This document shows, in pieces, positions 27,973-37,969 of a stretch of DNA of 64,000 bases. The first letter of the stretch is position 1. Every line of letters starts with the position of its first letter. A model generated the notes under the pieces. It worked only from the letters and a program-made list of their open reading frames with translations, did no database searches and had not been told where the DNA came from. The position numbers and the translations under genes are program-made. The stretch comes from Bog-159 sp963756605 (GTDB lineage Bacteria; Acidobacteriota; Terriglobia; Bryobacterales; Bryobacteraceae), in the NCBI GenBank assembly GCA_963756605.1, contig CAVWOT010000032.1:186001-250000 (forward strand). Reading direction: 5' to 3'.

Positions 27973-28638
27973 ATGAGCCCCGCATTACCCAAACCGCATA
28001 AAGATCGAGGCATGGAGGGGATGGTCGCGAAGTGGTATGCGGCCAACACCGGCAAGTCGCTGGATGAATTTGCCCAGCTCGCACGGCGGGTGGCCGGCCA
28101 ACTTCCCCCAGGGGCGCGAGTGCTGGAGGTCGCGCCGGGTCCGGGATATTTCTCGATCGAGCTTGCCAGGCTGGGCCCGTATTCAATCGCCGGCCTGGAC
28201 ATCAGCCACACGTTCGTCGCCATGGCCAGCCAACGCGCCGCCGCCGCCGCGGTCCGCGTGGAGTTCCGGCAAGGCAATGCTTCCAGCATGCCCTTCGCCG
28301 GCGATACCTTCGATTTCCTTCTGTGCCGCGCGGCCTTCAAGAATTTTGGCCAACCCGTGCGCGCGCTGCAGGAAATGTGCCGCGTGCTGAAGCCCGGAGG
28401 CCGCGGTCTGATTATCGACCTGCGGCGGTACGCCTCACCCGAGTCAATTAATCGACAGGTGGACACCATGGGCTTGAGCGCGATCGATAAGATCATGACC
28501 AAGCTTATTTTTCGGTTCTCGCTCATCAAGAGCGCCTATACGAAGGAACAGTTCGCACAGATGCTGGCGCAGGCGGCGTTTCACGCGGTAGATATCCAGG
28601 AAACGGAAATCGGGTTTGAGATATTCATGACGAAGTGA
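27973..28638 (+). CDS. SAM-dependent methyltransferase
   Basis: 221 residues of a class I (Methyltransf_11-like) enzyme. Motif I is VLEVAPGPGYFSIELARLG, followed by the acidic residue at the end of strand 2 (GLDIS), the NASSMPFAGDTFDFLLCRAAFKN region (motif II/III) and RVLKPGGRGLIIDL (post-motif). The substrate is unknown; the layout resembles UbiE-like small-molecule methyltransferases. I chose ATG 27973, which has GAGGG about five bases upstream; an earlier in-frame ATG at 27919 lacks a ribosome site. It is divergent from the ADOP permease gene. Confidence 0.85.
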   Translation: MSPALPKPHKDRGMEGMVAKWYAANTGKSLDEFAQLARRVAGQLPPGARVLEVAPGPGYFSIELARLGPYSIAGLDISHTFVAMASQRAAAAAVRVEFRQGNASSMPFAGDTFDFLLCRAAFKNFGQPVRALQEMCRVLKPGGRGLIIDLRRYASPESINRQVDTMGLSAIDKIMTKLIFRFSLIKSAYTKEQFAQMLAQAAFHAVDIQETEIGFEIFMTK

Positions 28639-28653
28639 CAATCCCGCGGCGTC

Positions 28654-29220
28654 TCACTGGCACCCCTCGAAGACACCTCCGGGCGCACCCGTGTAACCCA
28701 ACGCCTGCATGCCCGCCGGCGAACTGTAATATGCCCGCGAAACCCAGTCTTTCAAATTGCTGAAATGCGCATGGCCGCGATAGCTGCCGGGGGCGTTCTC
28801 GTCCCAGGTTTCGAGCGTATGCGGATACGCCATGAAGGTGAGCAGGTCGGTCTGCTGCTCCGGCGTGAGATACACGAATGCCGCGCGGTGGCGCGCGAAC
28901 GATTCGCCGTCCAGAAATGCGAGGCTTTCGAGAAAACTCCGCTGCGTGTCGTGCGTTTCCTCCGCCAGCACCGCGTCGATGAAACGGTTCGCCAACGCTG
29001 CCTTGGCGCCCGGCGTATCCGTGGCGGGGATGAGCAGATCGCTGAACGCGACCAGCGTCTCGTTCTGGTGCGCATCGAGAAACAGAGGCTTCCAATCGCT
29101 GCGCGCCAGCTCTTTCGACGCATCGGCATCGGGGGCGAATTCGCGCGCCGGTGCCACGCGCGCGGCAGCCGCGGCGGCGGCTCCCAGAAACGTGTGACGA
29201 AAAAGATCCCGGCGGTTCAT
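28654..29220 (-). CDS. Gluconate 2-dehydrogenase subunit 3-like protein (Tat-exported)
   Basis: 188 residues. The N-terminus MNRRDLFRHTFLGAAAAAAAR is a twin-arginine-type signal (RRDLF). The mature part contains the subunit-3 family features: ETLVAFSDLLIPATDTPGAKAALANRFID (in pieces), then QTDLLTFMAYPHT and YYSSPAGMQALGYTG. The family forms the small subunit of membrane sugar dehydrogenases and is needed for export of the FAD subunit. It is divergent from the GMC gene with only 26 bases between start codons, which supports a shared complex. Confidence 0.88.
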   Translation of the reverse strand: MNRRDLFRHTFLGAAAAAAARVAPAREFAPDADASKELARSDWKPLFLDAHQNETLVAFSDLLIPATDTPGAKAALANRFIDAVLAEETHDTQRSFLESLAFLDGESFARHRAAFVYLTPEQQTDLLTFMAYPHTLETWDENAPGSYRGHAHFSNLKDWVSRAYYSSPAGMQALGYTGAPGGVFEGCQ

Positions 29221-29230
29221 TCTGCGGAAC

Positions 29231-29237
29231 TATAATA
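29231..29237. promoter_or_regulatory. Shared -10 element between divergent dehydrogenase subunit genes
   Basis: TATAAT (29231-29236) faces the GMC start at 29247. Its overlapping complement, TATTAT, faces the small-subunit start at 29220. Both starts lie 10-13 bases from the element, so both messages would be leaderless or nearly so. No Shine-Dalgarno sequence fits in the gap. This is inference from position; no good -35 is visible on either side. Confidence 0.45.
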
Positions 29238-29246
29238 CCTTTATCG

Positions 29247-30932
<1,686 letters not shown>

Positions 30933-30940
30933 CTGTATTT

Positions 30941-30985
30941 TGGAGGGCGGGCTTTAGCCGGCGCGGCGCTTCAGCGCCGCTGCGC
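30941..30985 (+). repeat. Palindromic 3'-end element, family A, copy 2
   Basis: It lies nine bases after the GMC stop. The head TGGAGGGCGGGCTTTAGCC is followed by GCGGCGC-TTCA-GCGCCGC (30963-30980). Compared with copies 1 and 3 one base pair of the stem is swapped on both arms, a compensatory change. Confidence 0.8.
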
Positions 30986-31028
30986 CGAATCTTTTAGCGG
31001 CCTCCGTGCTAGTGAGGGGTAGAAATCG

Positions 31029-32138
31029 ATGCGAGAGTTGAGCATTTGCGTTTTGACGGTTTGGAGCGCGGCGGCCGCTGTGCCGCCCGTAATTCCAGGC
31101 GACTCGGAGCGAGGCGCAAAACTCTTTGAAAACGAACGGTGCGTGCAGTGCCACAGTGTGAACGGCAAGGGCGGCACCATGGGGATGGATCTGAGCGCGC
31201 GGGTGGATCGCGGATTCACGCCCGCGCTGTTAGCCAGTGCCATGTGGAACCATGCGCCGGTGATGTGGGCAGCCATGGAAGGGGCGGGGATCGAACGGCC
31301 CACCTTGAGCGCGTCGGACGCGGCTGACTTGTTCGCGTATCTGTATTCGACGCGCTTCTTCGACCAGCCGGGCGACGCCGCACGGGGTAAACAGGCGTTT
31401 GCGGATCGGCACTGCGCCGATTGCCACGGCATTACCGCGTCGAATGCGGAGGGTGCGCCGCCGGTGGTCAAGTGGGAGTCGCTGGGGCAGCCCATGGTGC
31501 TGGTGCAACAGATGTGGGACCACAGCGGCAGCATGCGGGAGGCTTTCGCCCACCGGAAAATCGCCTGGCAGGAACTCACCGCGCAGGAATTAAGCGACAT
31601 CCTGGCCTATCTGCGCAACCTGCCCGAGACGCGCGGCATGGATGCGCGTTTCTCGTTCACCACCGGGGAGGGGGGCCAGGCGATCTTCGAATCCAAAGGA
31701 TGCGTGACCTGCCATGTGGGCAAACTGGCGCTGGAGGATCGCCTGCACAATCTGGCCCTGACCGAGATCGCGGTGGACATGTGGAATCATGCGCCCAGGA
31801 TGAAGCAGCCGGTGCCGCAGCTTTCCGAGGACGAAATGCGCCAGTTGCTGAGTTATCTATGGATGCGGCAGTTCGTGTACGCCAAAGGCGATCCGGCACG
31901 CGGCAAACAGGTCTTTGCCGCCAAGGTTTGCGCTTCATGCCATGCCGGCGGGGAACACGGCGCGCCGCCGCTGCCCGGGCAGGGGCGGGGATATTCGGAA
32001 ATCACGATCATCTCGGCGCTATGGAAACACGGCCCCCAGATGTTCACGCGCATGCGGCAGGCGAAGATGTCGTGGCCGCGCTTCAACAATCCGCAGCAAA
32101 TGTCCGACCTGGTGGCCTATCTGAATTCCGTCCAGTAG
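31029..32138 (+). CDS. Tetraheme cytochrome c (four monoheme domains)
   Basis: 369 residues with an N-terminal signal segment (LSICVLTVWSAAAAVPP) and four CXXCH motifs near residues 38 (CVQCH), 129 (CADCH), 225 (CVTCH) and 301 (CASCH), each in a repeat of about 90-100 residues. Each repeat has the monoheme pattern G-x-x-LF/AF before the motif and a C-terminal helix (e.g. DLFAYLYSTRFF, DILAYLRNL, QLLSYLW, DLVAYLNSVQ). This is an unusual serial arrangement of cytochrome c domains. The likely role is to take electrons from the GMC dehydrogenase upstream. Its start codon is followed by the signal peptide. Confidence 0.85.
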   Translation: MRELSICVLTVWSAAAAVPPVIPGDSERGAKLFENERCVQCHSVNGKGGTMGMDLSARVDRGFTPALLASAMWNHAPVMWAAMEGAGIERPTLSASDAADLFAYLYSTRFFDQPGDAARGKQAFADRHCADCHGITASNAEGAPPVVKWESLGQPMVLVQQMWDHSGSMREAFAHRKIAWQELTAQELSDILAYLRNLPETRGMDARFSFTTGEGGQAIFESKGCVTCHVGKLALEDRLHNLALTEIAVDMWNHAPRMKQPVPQLSEDEMRQLLSYLWMRQFVYAKGDPARGKQVFAAKVCASCHAGGEHGAPPLPGQGRGYSEITIISALWKHGPQMFTRMRQAKMSWPRFNNPQQMSDLVAYLNSVQ

Positions 32139-32140
32139 GC

Positions 32141-32182
32141 GCGGAGGGCGGCTTTAGCCGGCGCGGGGCTTCAGCCCCGCCC
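32141..32182 (+). repeat. Palindromic 3'-end element, family A, copy 3
   Basis: It lies three bases after the tetraheme cytochrome stop. CGGAGGGCGGCTTTAGCC is followed by GCGGGGC-TTCA-GCCCCGC (32163-32180). The head has lost one G compared with the other copies. Confidence 0.8.
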
Positions 32183-32485
32183 AGTCACACGACTTGGAAA
32201 AAATCTGGGGAACCTGTATGCCTGCCTCACCGCCGATGTGTGGCGCAAGTGTGCGTCTTTCCCCTAATCTCCTTCGCCGATCTCATGAACACGACTAAAT
32301 GACGATCCACCAATACCTTGGGCTCTGATCGCCAAAATTTCGCCCGGATCCGGCGGGAAGATAGCGCTCAACTCAGAGTCCCAAGCGCACCAGCGGCGCC
32401 ACCTGTTTCTACCTCCACCGGCCTGCTACCGTCAGGTTGAAAAAAACCGGCTGCTATTCTGTGAGTGAAAAAGGAGCGCATCACA
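32183..32485. other. Intergenic region before the fibre cassette
   Basis: About 300 bases without a supported gene. A TTGAAAAAAA stretch near 32436 with TATTCT 12 bases later has a spacer too short for a normal sigma-70 promoter. The cassette promoter is probably somewhere here but I cannot place it. Confidence 0.3.
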
Positions 32486-32809
32486 GTGGCGCAAATCATC
32501 CCTCTTGGTTTTGTGAACGCGAGCAACACGGCTCTTACGGCGAATGTGTCGGCGCCTTCCGGATTCCCGTTGCGTTGCAACAAAGTTCTGATCCAGGCCT
32601 ATAAGACTGCGAACGCCGCCGACTGCGTCTTCGTCGGCCTCAAAGGATTGAATAAGACCACCGGCGCGGGAGTTATAGCGGTCCTACAGGCAGGCCAATC
32701 GGCGGTAGTAGGAGACGAGCGCGATTCCAACGTGCTGGATCCCACGACACTCGCGGTGGACAGCGTGTCCGGCAGCGCGGTAGTGACCGGTATGTTGTAT
32801 CAACGGTAA
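32486..32809 (+). CDS. Small protein, first gene of the fibre cassette
   Basis: 107 residues from GTG 32486, which has AAGGAG nine bases upstream; an alternative GTG at 32465 would place that ribosome site inside the gene. No signal peptide is visible. The sequence is strand-rich and hydrophobic (IIPLGFVNASNTALTANVSAP, ADCVFVGLKGLNKTTGAGVIAVLQAGQ, in pieces), with one distal ATTLAVDSVSGSAVVTGMLYQR-like C-terminus. It resembles small beta-sandwich phage or decoration-type proteins in composition only. No family recognised. It is followed after 32 bases by the large fibre gene. Confidence 0.55.
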   Translation: MAQIIPLGFVNASNTALTANVSAPSGFPLRCNKVLIQAYKTANAADCVFVGLKGLNKTTGAGVIAVLQAGQSAVVGDERDSNVLDPTTLAVDSVSGSAVVTGMLYQR

Positions 32810-32841
32810 GTGTAACCAGACACCGGGAGACTCATCGCAAT

Positions 32842-35800
32842 ATGAGACGCATGGTTTGGTCAGTACTTGTGTGTACGCTGCTCGTCACGGCGGCGCCCGC
32901 GCAAATCACCGTCGGTGGCGCGGGAACGCCCATTGGAATACCTGCCGGCGCTTCCATCTGGTACGGTCCCGGCGCGCCACCTAATACCGTGGGCACAAAT
33001 GGCGACTACTATCTCGACACCAGCGGGTATTGTCTGTATGGTCCAAAATCGGCGGGAGTTTGGCCCGCGCCCTGTTTGACATCGGTCCGGCAACTGGGAT
33101 ATATCGCCGAGAGTGTGGGGAATAAGGGCGCGGCGGGCGGTTATGCGCCACTGAACAGCAATGCCGTCGTACCGGCAGCGAATCTGCCGGCCTTGACTGC
33201 CGTCAACGGCACGAGTATGCCCCCGAACAGCGCATCGGATCAAACTGTAGTCACTACCGCCCCGGCGACAGGCACGTGGACCAACCTCCCTTCCTGTCCG
33301 GATACTCTGGGGAGCCATCTGAACTACAATTCGACGACGCATGGCTTCTTATGCGGAAACACCGGCAGCTCAGTAGGCAGCGTCGGATTCAGCGGAGTCG
33401 CGGGTGGCACCAACGGCAACGGTCTGCTCATCAGCGGCACTCTGGGTTACTCTAGTGGCGGACTGATTAATGCGAACCAATTGGGCGGAGTAAGTCTGGC
33501 GGGCCTGCCCACAGGACTCCTGAAAATCACTACGGGAACCGGCGCGCCCGGCACGGCATCCACGTCCGATGTGACAAACGCGCTCGGATTCACACCCGAA
33601 AACACGCTCAACAAAAATGTGGCGAATGGATATGCGCCCCTCGATGCAAACCGGCTGGTCCCCACCGTAAATCTGCCTTCTATACTGGCGATAAACGGCA
33701 CCAGCGTGCCCGCCAACAATGCATCCGACCAGACTGTAGTGACCACAGCGCCGCAACTGGGATCCTGGACCAGTTTGCCGGCGTGTGCGGATACCGCCGG
33801 CAACCATTTGAACTACAGTGTAGCCGCGCATCAATTCTCGTGCGGAAACACGGTCGGCGCGGTTGCGAATGTCTCTTTCGGCGGCCTGAATTCCGGCACC
33901 AACGCTAATGCACTTCTAATCAGCGGCAGCCTCGCTTACACCGGCGGCGGGCAGGTGAATGCGAATCAGCTAAGTGGGGTGTCTCTGGCCGGCCTCGCCA
34001 CAGGACTTTTGAAGATCACCACCGGTACTGGCGTCCCCAGCGTGGCCGCGTCCGCCGATGTCACTGCTGCGCTGGGCTTCACGCCGGAAAACGCGAGTAA
34101 CAAGGGTACCGCCAATGGATACGCCGGCTTGGATCCCTCGGCTCACTTAGCCGCGGCGCAAATGCCCATGCTCACAGGTGACATATCCAACTCGGGCGTA
34201 GCGGCAACTGTTACCGGACTGCAGGGTCGCGCGGTGGCCGGCACGGCGCCCGGCGCCAATCAGGTGTTGCAATGGAATGGTTCAAAATGGGGATCGGCAA
34301 CTATGGGCTTCGGGCAGATATCTGGTACGGTATCGCCCGCGCAGCTGCCCGGCGCGATGCCGTGGAGCGGCACCCAGGGTAATCTCACCATCGGACCCGG
34401 CATCATCGGCTCCGGCAACAACAGCAACAACATCGGGATCGGCTACAACAACCTGACGGCTAATTCAACCGGGTATCAAAATATCGCCATCGGCCAGAAT
34501 GCGCTATCGGCGAACACCTCCGGGAGTCAGAACGTGGCGGTGGGCAGTTTGGCGATGGCGGCGAATACCACTGGCAGTTACAACACGGCCATCGGCGAGA
34601 ACGCGTTGGGAAATAATACCACCGGATACGACAACTTTGCCTTTGGACTGCGCGCGTTGTATCAAAACACGACTGGCTATAACAACGCAGCCTTCGGCAT
34701 AGACTCAGTGGGAATCAATACGACCGGATATCGTAACAGCGGCTTCGGGACGGACTCGTGCGCCTGGAACGTAACTGGATACGAAAATTCTTGCATGGGG
34801 ATGAATACGCTCTGGTCGCTCACCACCGGCTACGACAACGCCGGGACTGGGTTTAACGCGATGTTTGGTGTAACTTCGGGACACTATCTGACCGGCTTGG
34901 GCGCCTATGCCGATATGTACTACCCAAACACCATGGCAGGCGTAACTCTTACCGCCACCAGCAACACGGCGAATCTCTCCGTTGGCTGGTACTGGTACAA
35001 AGTGTCGTTTGTCCTGAACGGCCAGGAGACTGCGCTTTCAAACAACAGTTACCTGGGGGTGCTCACGGACTCAGCCCACCAGGAAGTGACCATTACCGGC
35101 CTGCCCGCTTACAGTGGACCGTTCACCGCCTCCGCGCGCAGGATCTACCGGACCGCCGTCTGCCCTACTACCCTATGTACCGTGATCACCGCGAACCAGG
35201 CTCCGCGCCATTGGTATTATGTTGCGGCCATAAACGACAACACTACCACTTCGTATGTGGACACCACCGCGGATGCCAACCTCGGCCCGGAGGAAAGCAG
35301 CACGCCGAGTAAGTCCATCGCTCTTGGCGCGTACGCAACTGTCTACGGATCTTATGAAATGGTGGTAGGCAGCGATGCGTCCCCGGTTCAGCAGATCTGG
35401 CTGGGCAACGGCATGGTTAGCACTTTGTCGCCCGCAGGCGTACTAGTCTCCAGCTCCGGCGCGAGCGGGACTAACGTGGCCGGCCAGGATCTGATCATTG
35501 CGGGAGGACCTGGAACGGGCACCGCGAACGGTGGCAACGTCGTCTTTGGGACCGTACCGGGTTCGGCTTCCGGGTCCGTATGGAACAGCCTGGTGAGCCG
35601 TTGGAAGATCGATAGCGCGACGGGAAATCTAACATCGTTGAGTACAGGCGGCATAGCGGGAGTGACCGGTACGGTCGATTTCAGCGGCACAGCGCACGTA
35701 CTGCCGGCAAAGGTAGGGATAGGCGCCAATAAGCCATCCACTTGTACTGTGGGGGAGCAATACTTCGCCAGCGACGCGTCGGCCGGTCAGAATCTGTTCG

Positions 35801-37707
35801 GATGCACCGGCACAAACACCTGGTCTCAGGAAGGTGGCAGCGGTATCGGCGGGGTGACATCGGTGTTTGGCCGCACCGGTATCGTGACAACGCAATCCGG
35901 TGATTATACGACCACGCAGGTGACTGAAGGCACTAACCTGTACTTCACGAATGCACGGGCTGCGGCTGCGGCGCCAGTGCCGAGCGTTTTCGGCCGCATG
36001 GGCGCAGTAACTGCCGCGGCGAACGATTACAATCTGAGTCAGATCTCGAGTGGCACACTCGCGGCTACGGGTGGTACGGTCTACAATCCGGCTGGCAGCG
36101 GCAATACGCAAGTGGTTTTCAAGAATAGCTCGAGTCAGGCTGCGAACGGCGCCGGTTCGGTTTTGTGGCAAAACAATGCAGGAGCCACGATGTCGTTCAT
36201 CAACTGGGACGGCGGCTTCGCCGAGGGGGACGGCATCAATTATAAGATCAGTCTGGATACCAGCACTTTGGGTATGTCGAGCGACAGTCTGATAACCTGG
36301 CGCCCATTGAACAATGTGTTCTCTGGCACGCCGGACACTGGCCTGGCGCGCGAATCCGCAGGCGTTTTGAAGGTAACTAATGGCGCATCGGGCTATGGGA
36401 CATTGGATGCCGGCGGCTTGTCGATCAACGGTACGGCACTAGCTGCCGTCTTAGCGGGCGATGTTACGGGCGCATTTGGCGCAAACACCGTGAGTAAGAT
36501 TCAAGGCCAGGCAGTTTCGAGCACCGCCCCAACGAACGGCCAGGTGCTCGAGTGGACCGGTTCTCAGTGGGCTCCGGGAACCATTAGTGGTGCGGTGATC
36601 AGTGTATTTGGTCGAACCGGTGCAGTGACTGCCGGCACCGGCGATTACAGTTACTCCCAGATCAGCGGTAGCTTGCCCGACGCGGCCTTACCCAGCGATG
36701 CGGTGACCAGCGGCACGCTCGGCAACTCCACCTTGGTGGCCGCCCTCACATCTCTGACGACCACCAGCGATATCACCTCCGGCGGGGCGCTGACCGCCAC
36801 GGGCAATATCTACGCCAATAGCGGTAGTAACACGGCCGGATGCCTGCACGTGGCCGATACTAATGCGGCTCACGACACCGGAATCTGCGCCCCGGCATCC
36901 GGAGTCAATCAACTATGGAATCTGTGGAATTCAGTGGGCAATTCCGGGCAGGCCGCTACTACTGACGGCGCCGGAAACCTGTTGTGGTCAAATTTGGGCG
37001 GTATCACCGGCACTCTAACGTCTGCCCAGATGCCCACATTGACCGGCGACGTAAACAACACCGGCTTAGCGACTACCGTGAGCGCACTGCAAGGACGCCC
37101 CGTAGCCAACACCGCGCCTGCCGTCAGTCAGGTATTACAGTGGACCGGCTCACAATGGGCGCCGGCCACGCCTAGCGGCGGTGGAGCGGTGACGAGCGTT
37201 TTCGGACGGACCGGCTCTGTGACTGCGCAAAGCGGCGATTATACGTTGACGCAGGTCGCCTCCGGAACACTGACCGCCACCGGGGGCGCCGTCTACAATA
37301 GCGCCGCGGGCCAGAATACCCAGCTTGTGATTCAAAACGGCGCCAACCAGGCGAGTTCTGGCACCGCGTCGGTGCTCTGGAAAAACAACGCGGGTACTAA
37401 CATGGCCTTTATCAATTGGGACGGCGGATATGCCGAAGGTGACGGCACGAATTACAAGATCAGCCTGGATGCCAGCACCTTGGCTTTATCTAGTGATGGG
37501 GTACTGGTTTGGCGAAATATTAATAACGTATTCTCCGGCGCCGCAGACAGCGGTTTGATCCGCGAGTCGGCCGGGTTATTGATGGTAACAAACGGGGCCA
37601 GTAGTTATGGCGCCATAGACGCCGGCGGGTACAGTGCGTCGGGAAAGCCTGGCGTCACTTCGACGACATGCACGCAGTGGACAAACGGATTATGTACACA
37701 CAACTGA
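32842..37707 (+). CDS. Giant secreted phage-tail-fibre-like repeat protein
   Basis: 1621 residues with signal peptide MRRMVWSVLVCTLLVTAAPA. Residues about 95-425 hold two long tandem repeats of about 163 residues, each with GYAPL at the start and a DVTxALGFTPEN motif (a phage tail-fibre signature). Residues about 530-695 hold about a dozen short IG-x-x-A-L-x-x-NTTG-type repeats. A fibronectin-like segment follows (about 700-820). VFGRTG-x-V motifs occur near 1007, 1048 (VFGRMG), 1254 and 1452. Two copies of a 125-residue block (FINWDGG-x-AEGDG) are near 1073 and 1475. It ends in GVTSTTCTQWTNGLCTHN without a chaperone domain. It probably forms a trimeric surface fibre. Confidence 0.75.
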   Translation: MRRMVWSVLVCTLLVTAAPAQITVGGAGTPIGIPAGASIWYGPGAPPNTVGTNGDYYLDTSGYCLYGPKSAGVWPAPCLTSVRQLGYIAESVGNKGAAGGYAPLNSNAVVPAANLPALTAVNGTSMPPNSASDQTVVTTAPATGTWTNLPSCPDTLGSHLNYNSTTHGFLCGNTGSSVGSVGFSGVAGGTNGNGLLISGTLGYSSGGLINANQLGGVSLAGLPTGLLKITTGTGAPGTASTSDVTNALGFTPENTLNKNVANGYAPLDANRLVPTVNLPSILAINGTSVPANNASDQTVVTTAPQLGSWTSLPACADTAGNHLNYSVAAHQFSCGNTVGAVANVSFGGLNSGTNANALLISGSLAYTGGGQVNANQLSGVSLAGLATGLLKITTGTGVPSVAASADVTAALGFTPENASNKGTANGYAGLDPSAHLAAAQMPMLTGDISNSGVAATVTGLQGRAVAGTAPGANQVLQWNGSKWGSATMGFGQISGTVSPAQLPGAMPWSGTQGNLTIGPGIIGSGNNSNNIGIGYNNLTANSTGYQNIAIGQNALSANTSGSQNVAVGSLAMAANTTGSYNTAIGENALGNNTTGYDNFAFGLRALYQNTTGYNNAAFGIDSVGINTTGYRNSGFGTDSCAWNVTGYENSCMGMNTLWSLTTGYDNAGTGFNAMFGVTSGHYLTGLGAYADMYYPNTMAGVTLTATSNTANLSVGWYWYKVSFVLNGQETALSNNSYLGVLTDSAHQEVTITGLPAYSGPFTASARRIYRTAVCPTTLCTVITANQAPRHWYYVAAINDNTTTSYVDTTADANLGPEESSTPSKSIALGAYATVYGSYEMVVGSDASPVQQIWLGNGMVSTLSPAGVLVSSSGASGTNVAGQDLIIAGGPGTGTANGGNVVFGTVPGSASGSVWNSLVSRWKIDSATGNLTSLSTGGIAGVTGTVDFSGTAHVLPAKVGIGANKPSTCTVGEQYFASDASAGQNLFGCTGTNTWSQEGGSGIGGVTSVFGRTGIVTTQSGDYTTTQVTEGTNLYFTNARAAAAAPVPSVFGRMGAVTAAANDYNLSQISSGTLAATGGTVYNPAGSGNTQVVFKNSSSQAANGAGSVLWQNNAGATMSFINWDGGFAEGDGINYKISLDTSTLGMSSDSLITWRPLNNVFSGTPDTGLARESAGVLKVTNGASGYGTLDAGGLSINGTALAAVLAGDVTGAFGANTVSKIQGQAVSSTAPTNGQVLEWTGSQWAPGTISGAVISVFGRTGAVTAGTGDYSYSQISGSLPDAALPSDAVTSGTLGNSTLVAALTSLTTTSDITSGGALTATGNIYANSGSNTAGCLHVADTNAAHDTGICAPASGVNQLWNLWNSVGNSGQAATTDGAGNLLWSNLGGITGTLTSAQMPTLTGDVNNTGLATTVSALQGRPVANTAPAVSQVLQWTGSQWAPATPSGGGAVTSVFGRTGSVTAQSGDYTLTQVASGTLTATGGAVYNSAAGQNTQLVIQNGANQASSGTASVLWKNNAGTNMAFINWDGGYAEGDGTNYKISLDASTLALSSDGVLVWRNINNVFSGAADSGLIRESAGLLMVTNGASSYGAIDAGGYSASGKPGVTSTTCTQWTNGLCTHN

Positions 37708-37967
37708 TCGGGCTGGCATTGGTCGCGGCCACCGCTTTGGCGGAGACACCGGCGCCGAAAGAATCGCCCAAACCGCCGCAGGTTACCGCCGATATGCGCG
37801 CCCGGTTTTGGCGCGCGCAGGCCGAAGCCATAGCCGCGGCTGCGCGCGCTAAGCAGGCGCAGGACGCCTTGAAAGCGACCGAAGAGGAGATACAGAAGGC
37901 TTGCGGCGATAAGTTTGTGCCGGCTCCCGACGCAGCCGGTGAACCGTCGTGCCAGGCTAAGCAGTAG
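37692..37967 (+). CDS. Small secreted charged protein
   Basis: 91 residues from ATG 37692, which lies inside the last codons of the fibre gene (16-base overlap, different frame). It begins with a hydrophobic segment (MYTQLIGLALVAATALAE) with a likely signal cleavage after ALAE. The mature part is charged and helical (RARFWRAQAEAIAAAARAKQAQDALKATEEEIQKAC in pieces), which could form a coiled coil, and has two cysteines near the C-terminus. It may be a chaperone or anchor for the fibre; this is inference from overlap and helix content only. It is two bases from the next gene. Confidence 0.6.
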   Translation: MYTQLIGLALVAATALAETPAPKESPKPPQVTADMRARFWRAQAEAIAAAARAKQAQDALKATEEEIQKACGDKFVPAPDAAGEPSCQAKQ

Positions 37968-37969
37968 CT

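Noticed and set aside
33138..37640. CRISPR-like or minisatellite array in the fibre gene
   Set aside because: The repeats are at protein level, diverged in DNA and in frame; there are no conserved short repeats with spacers.
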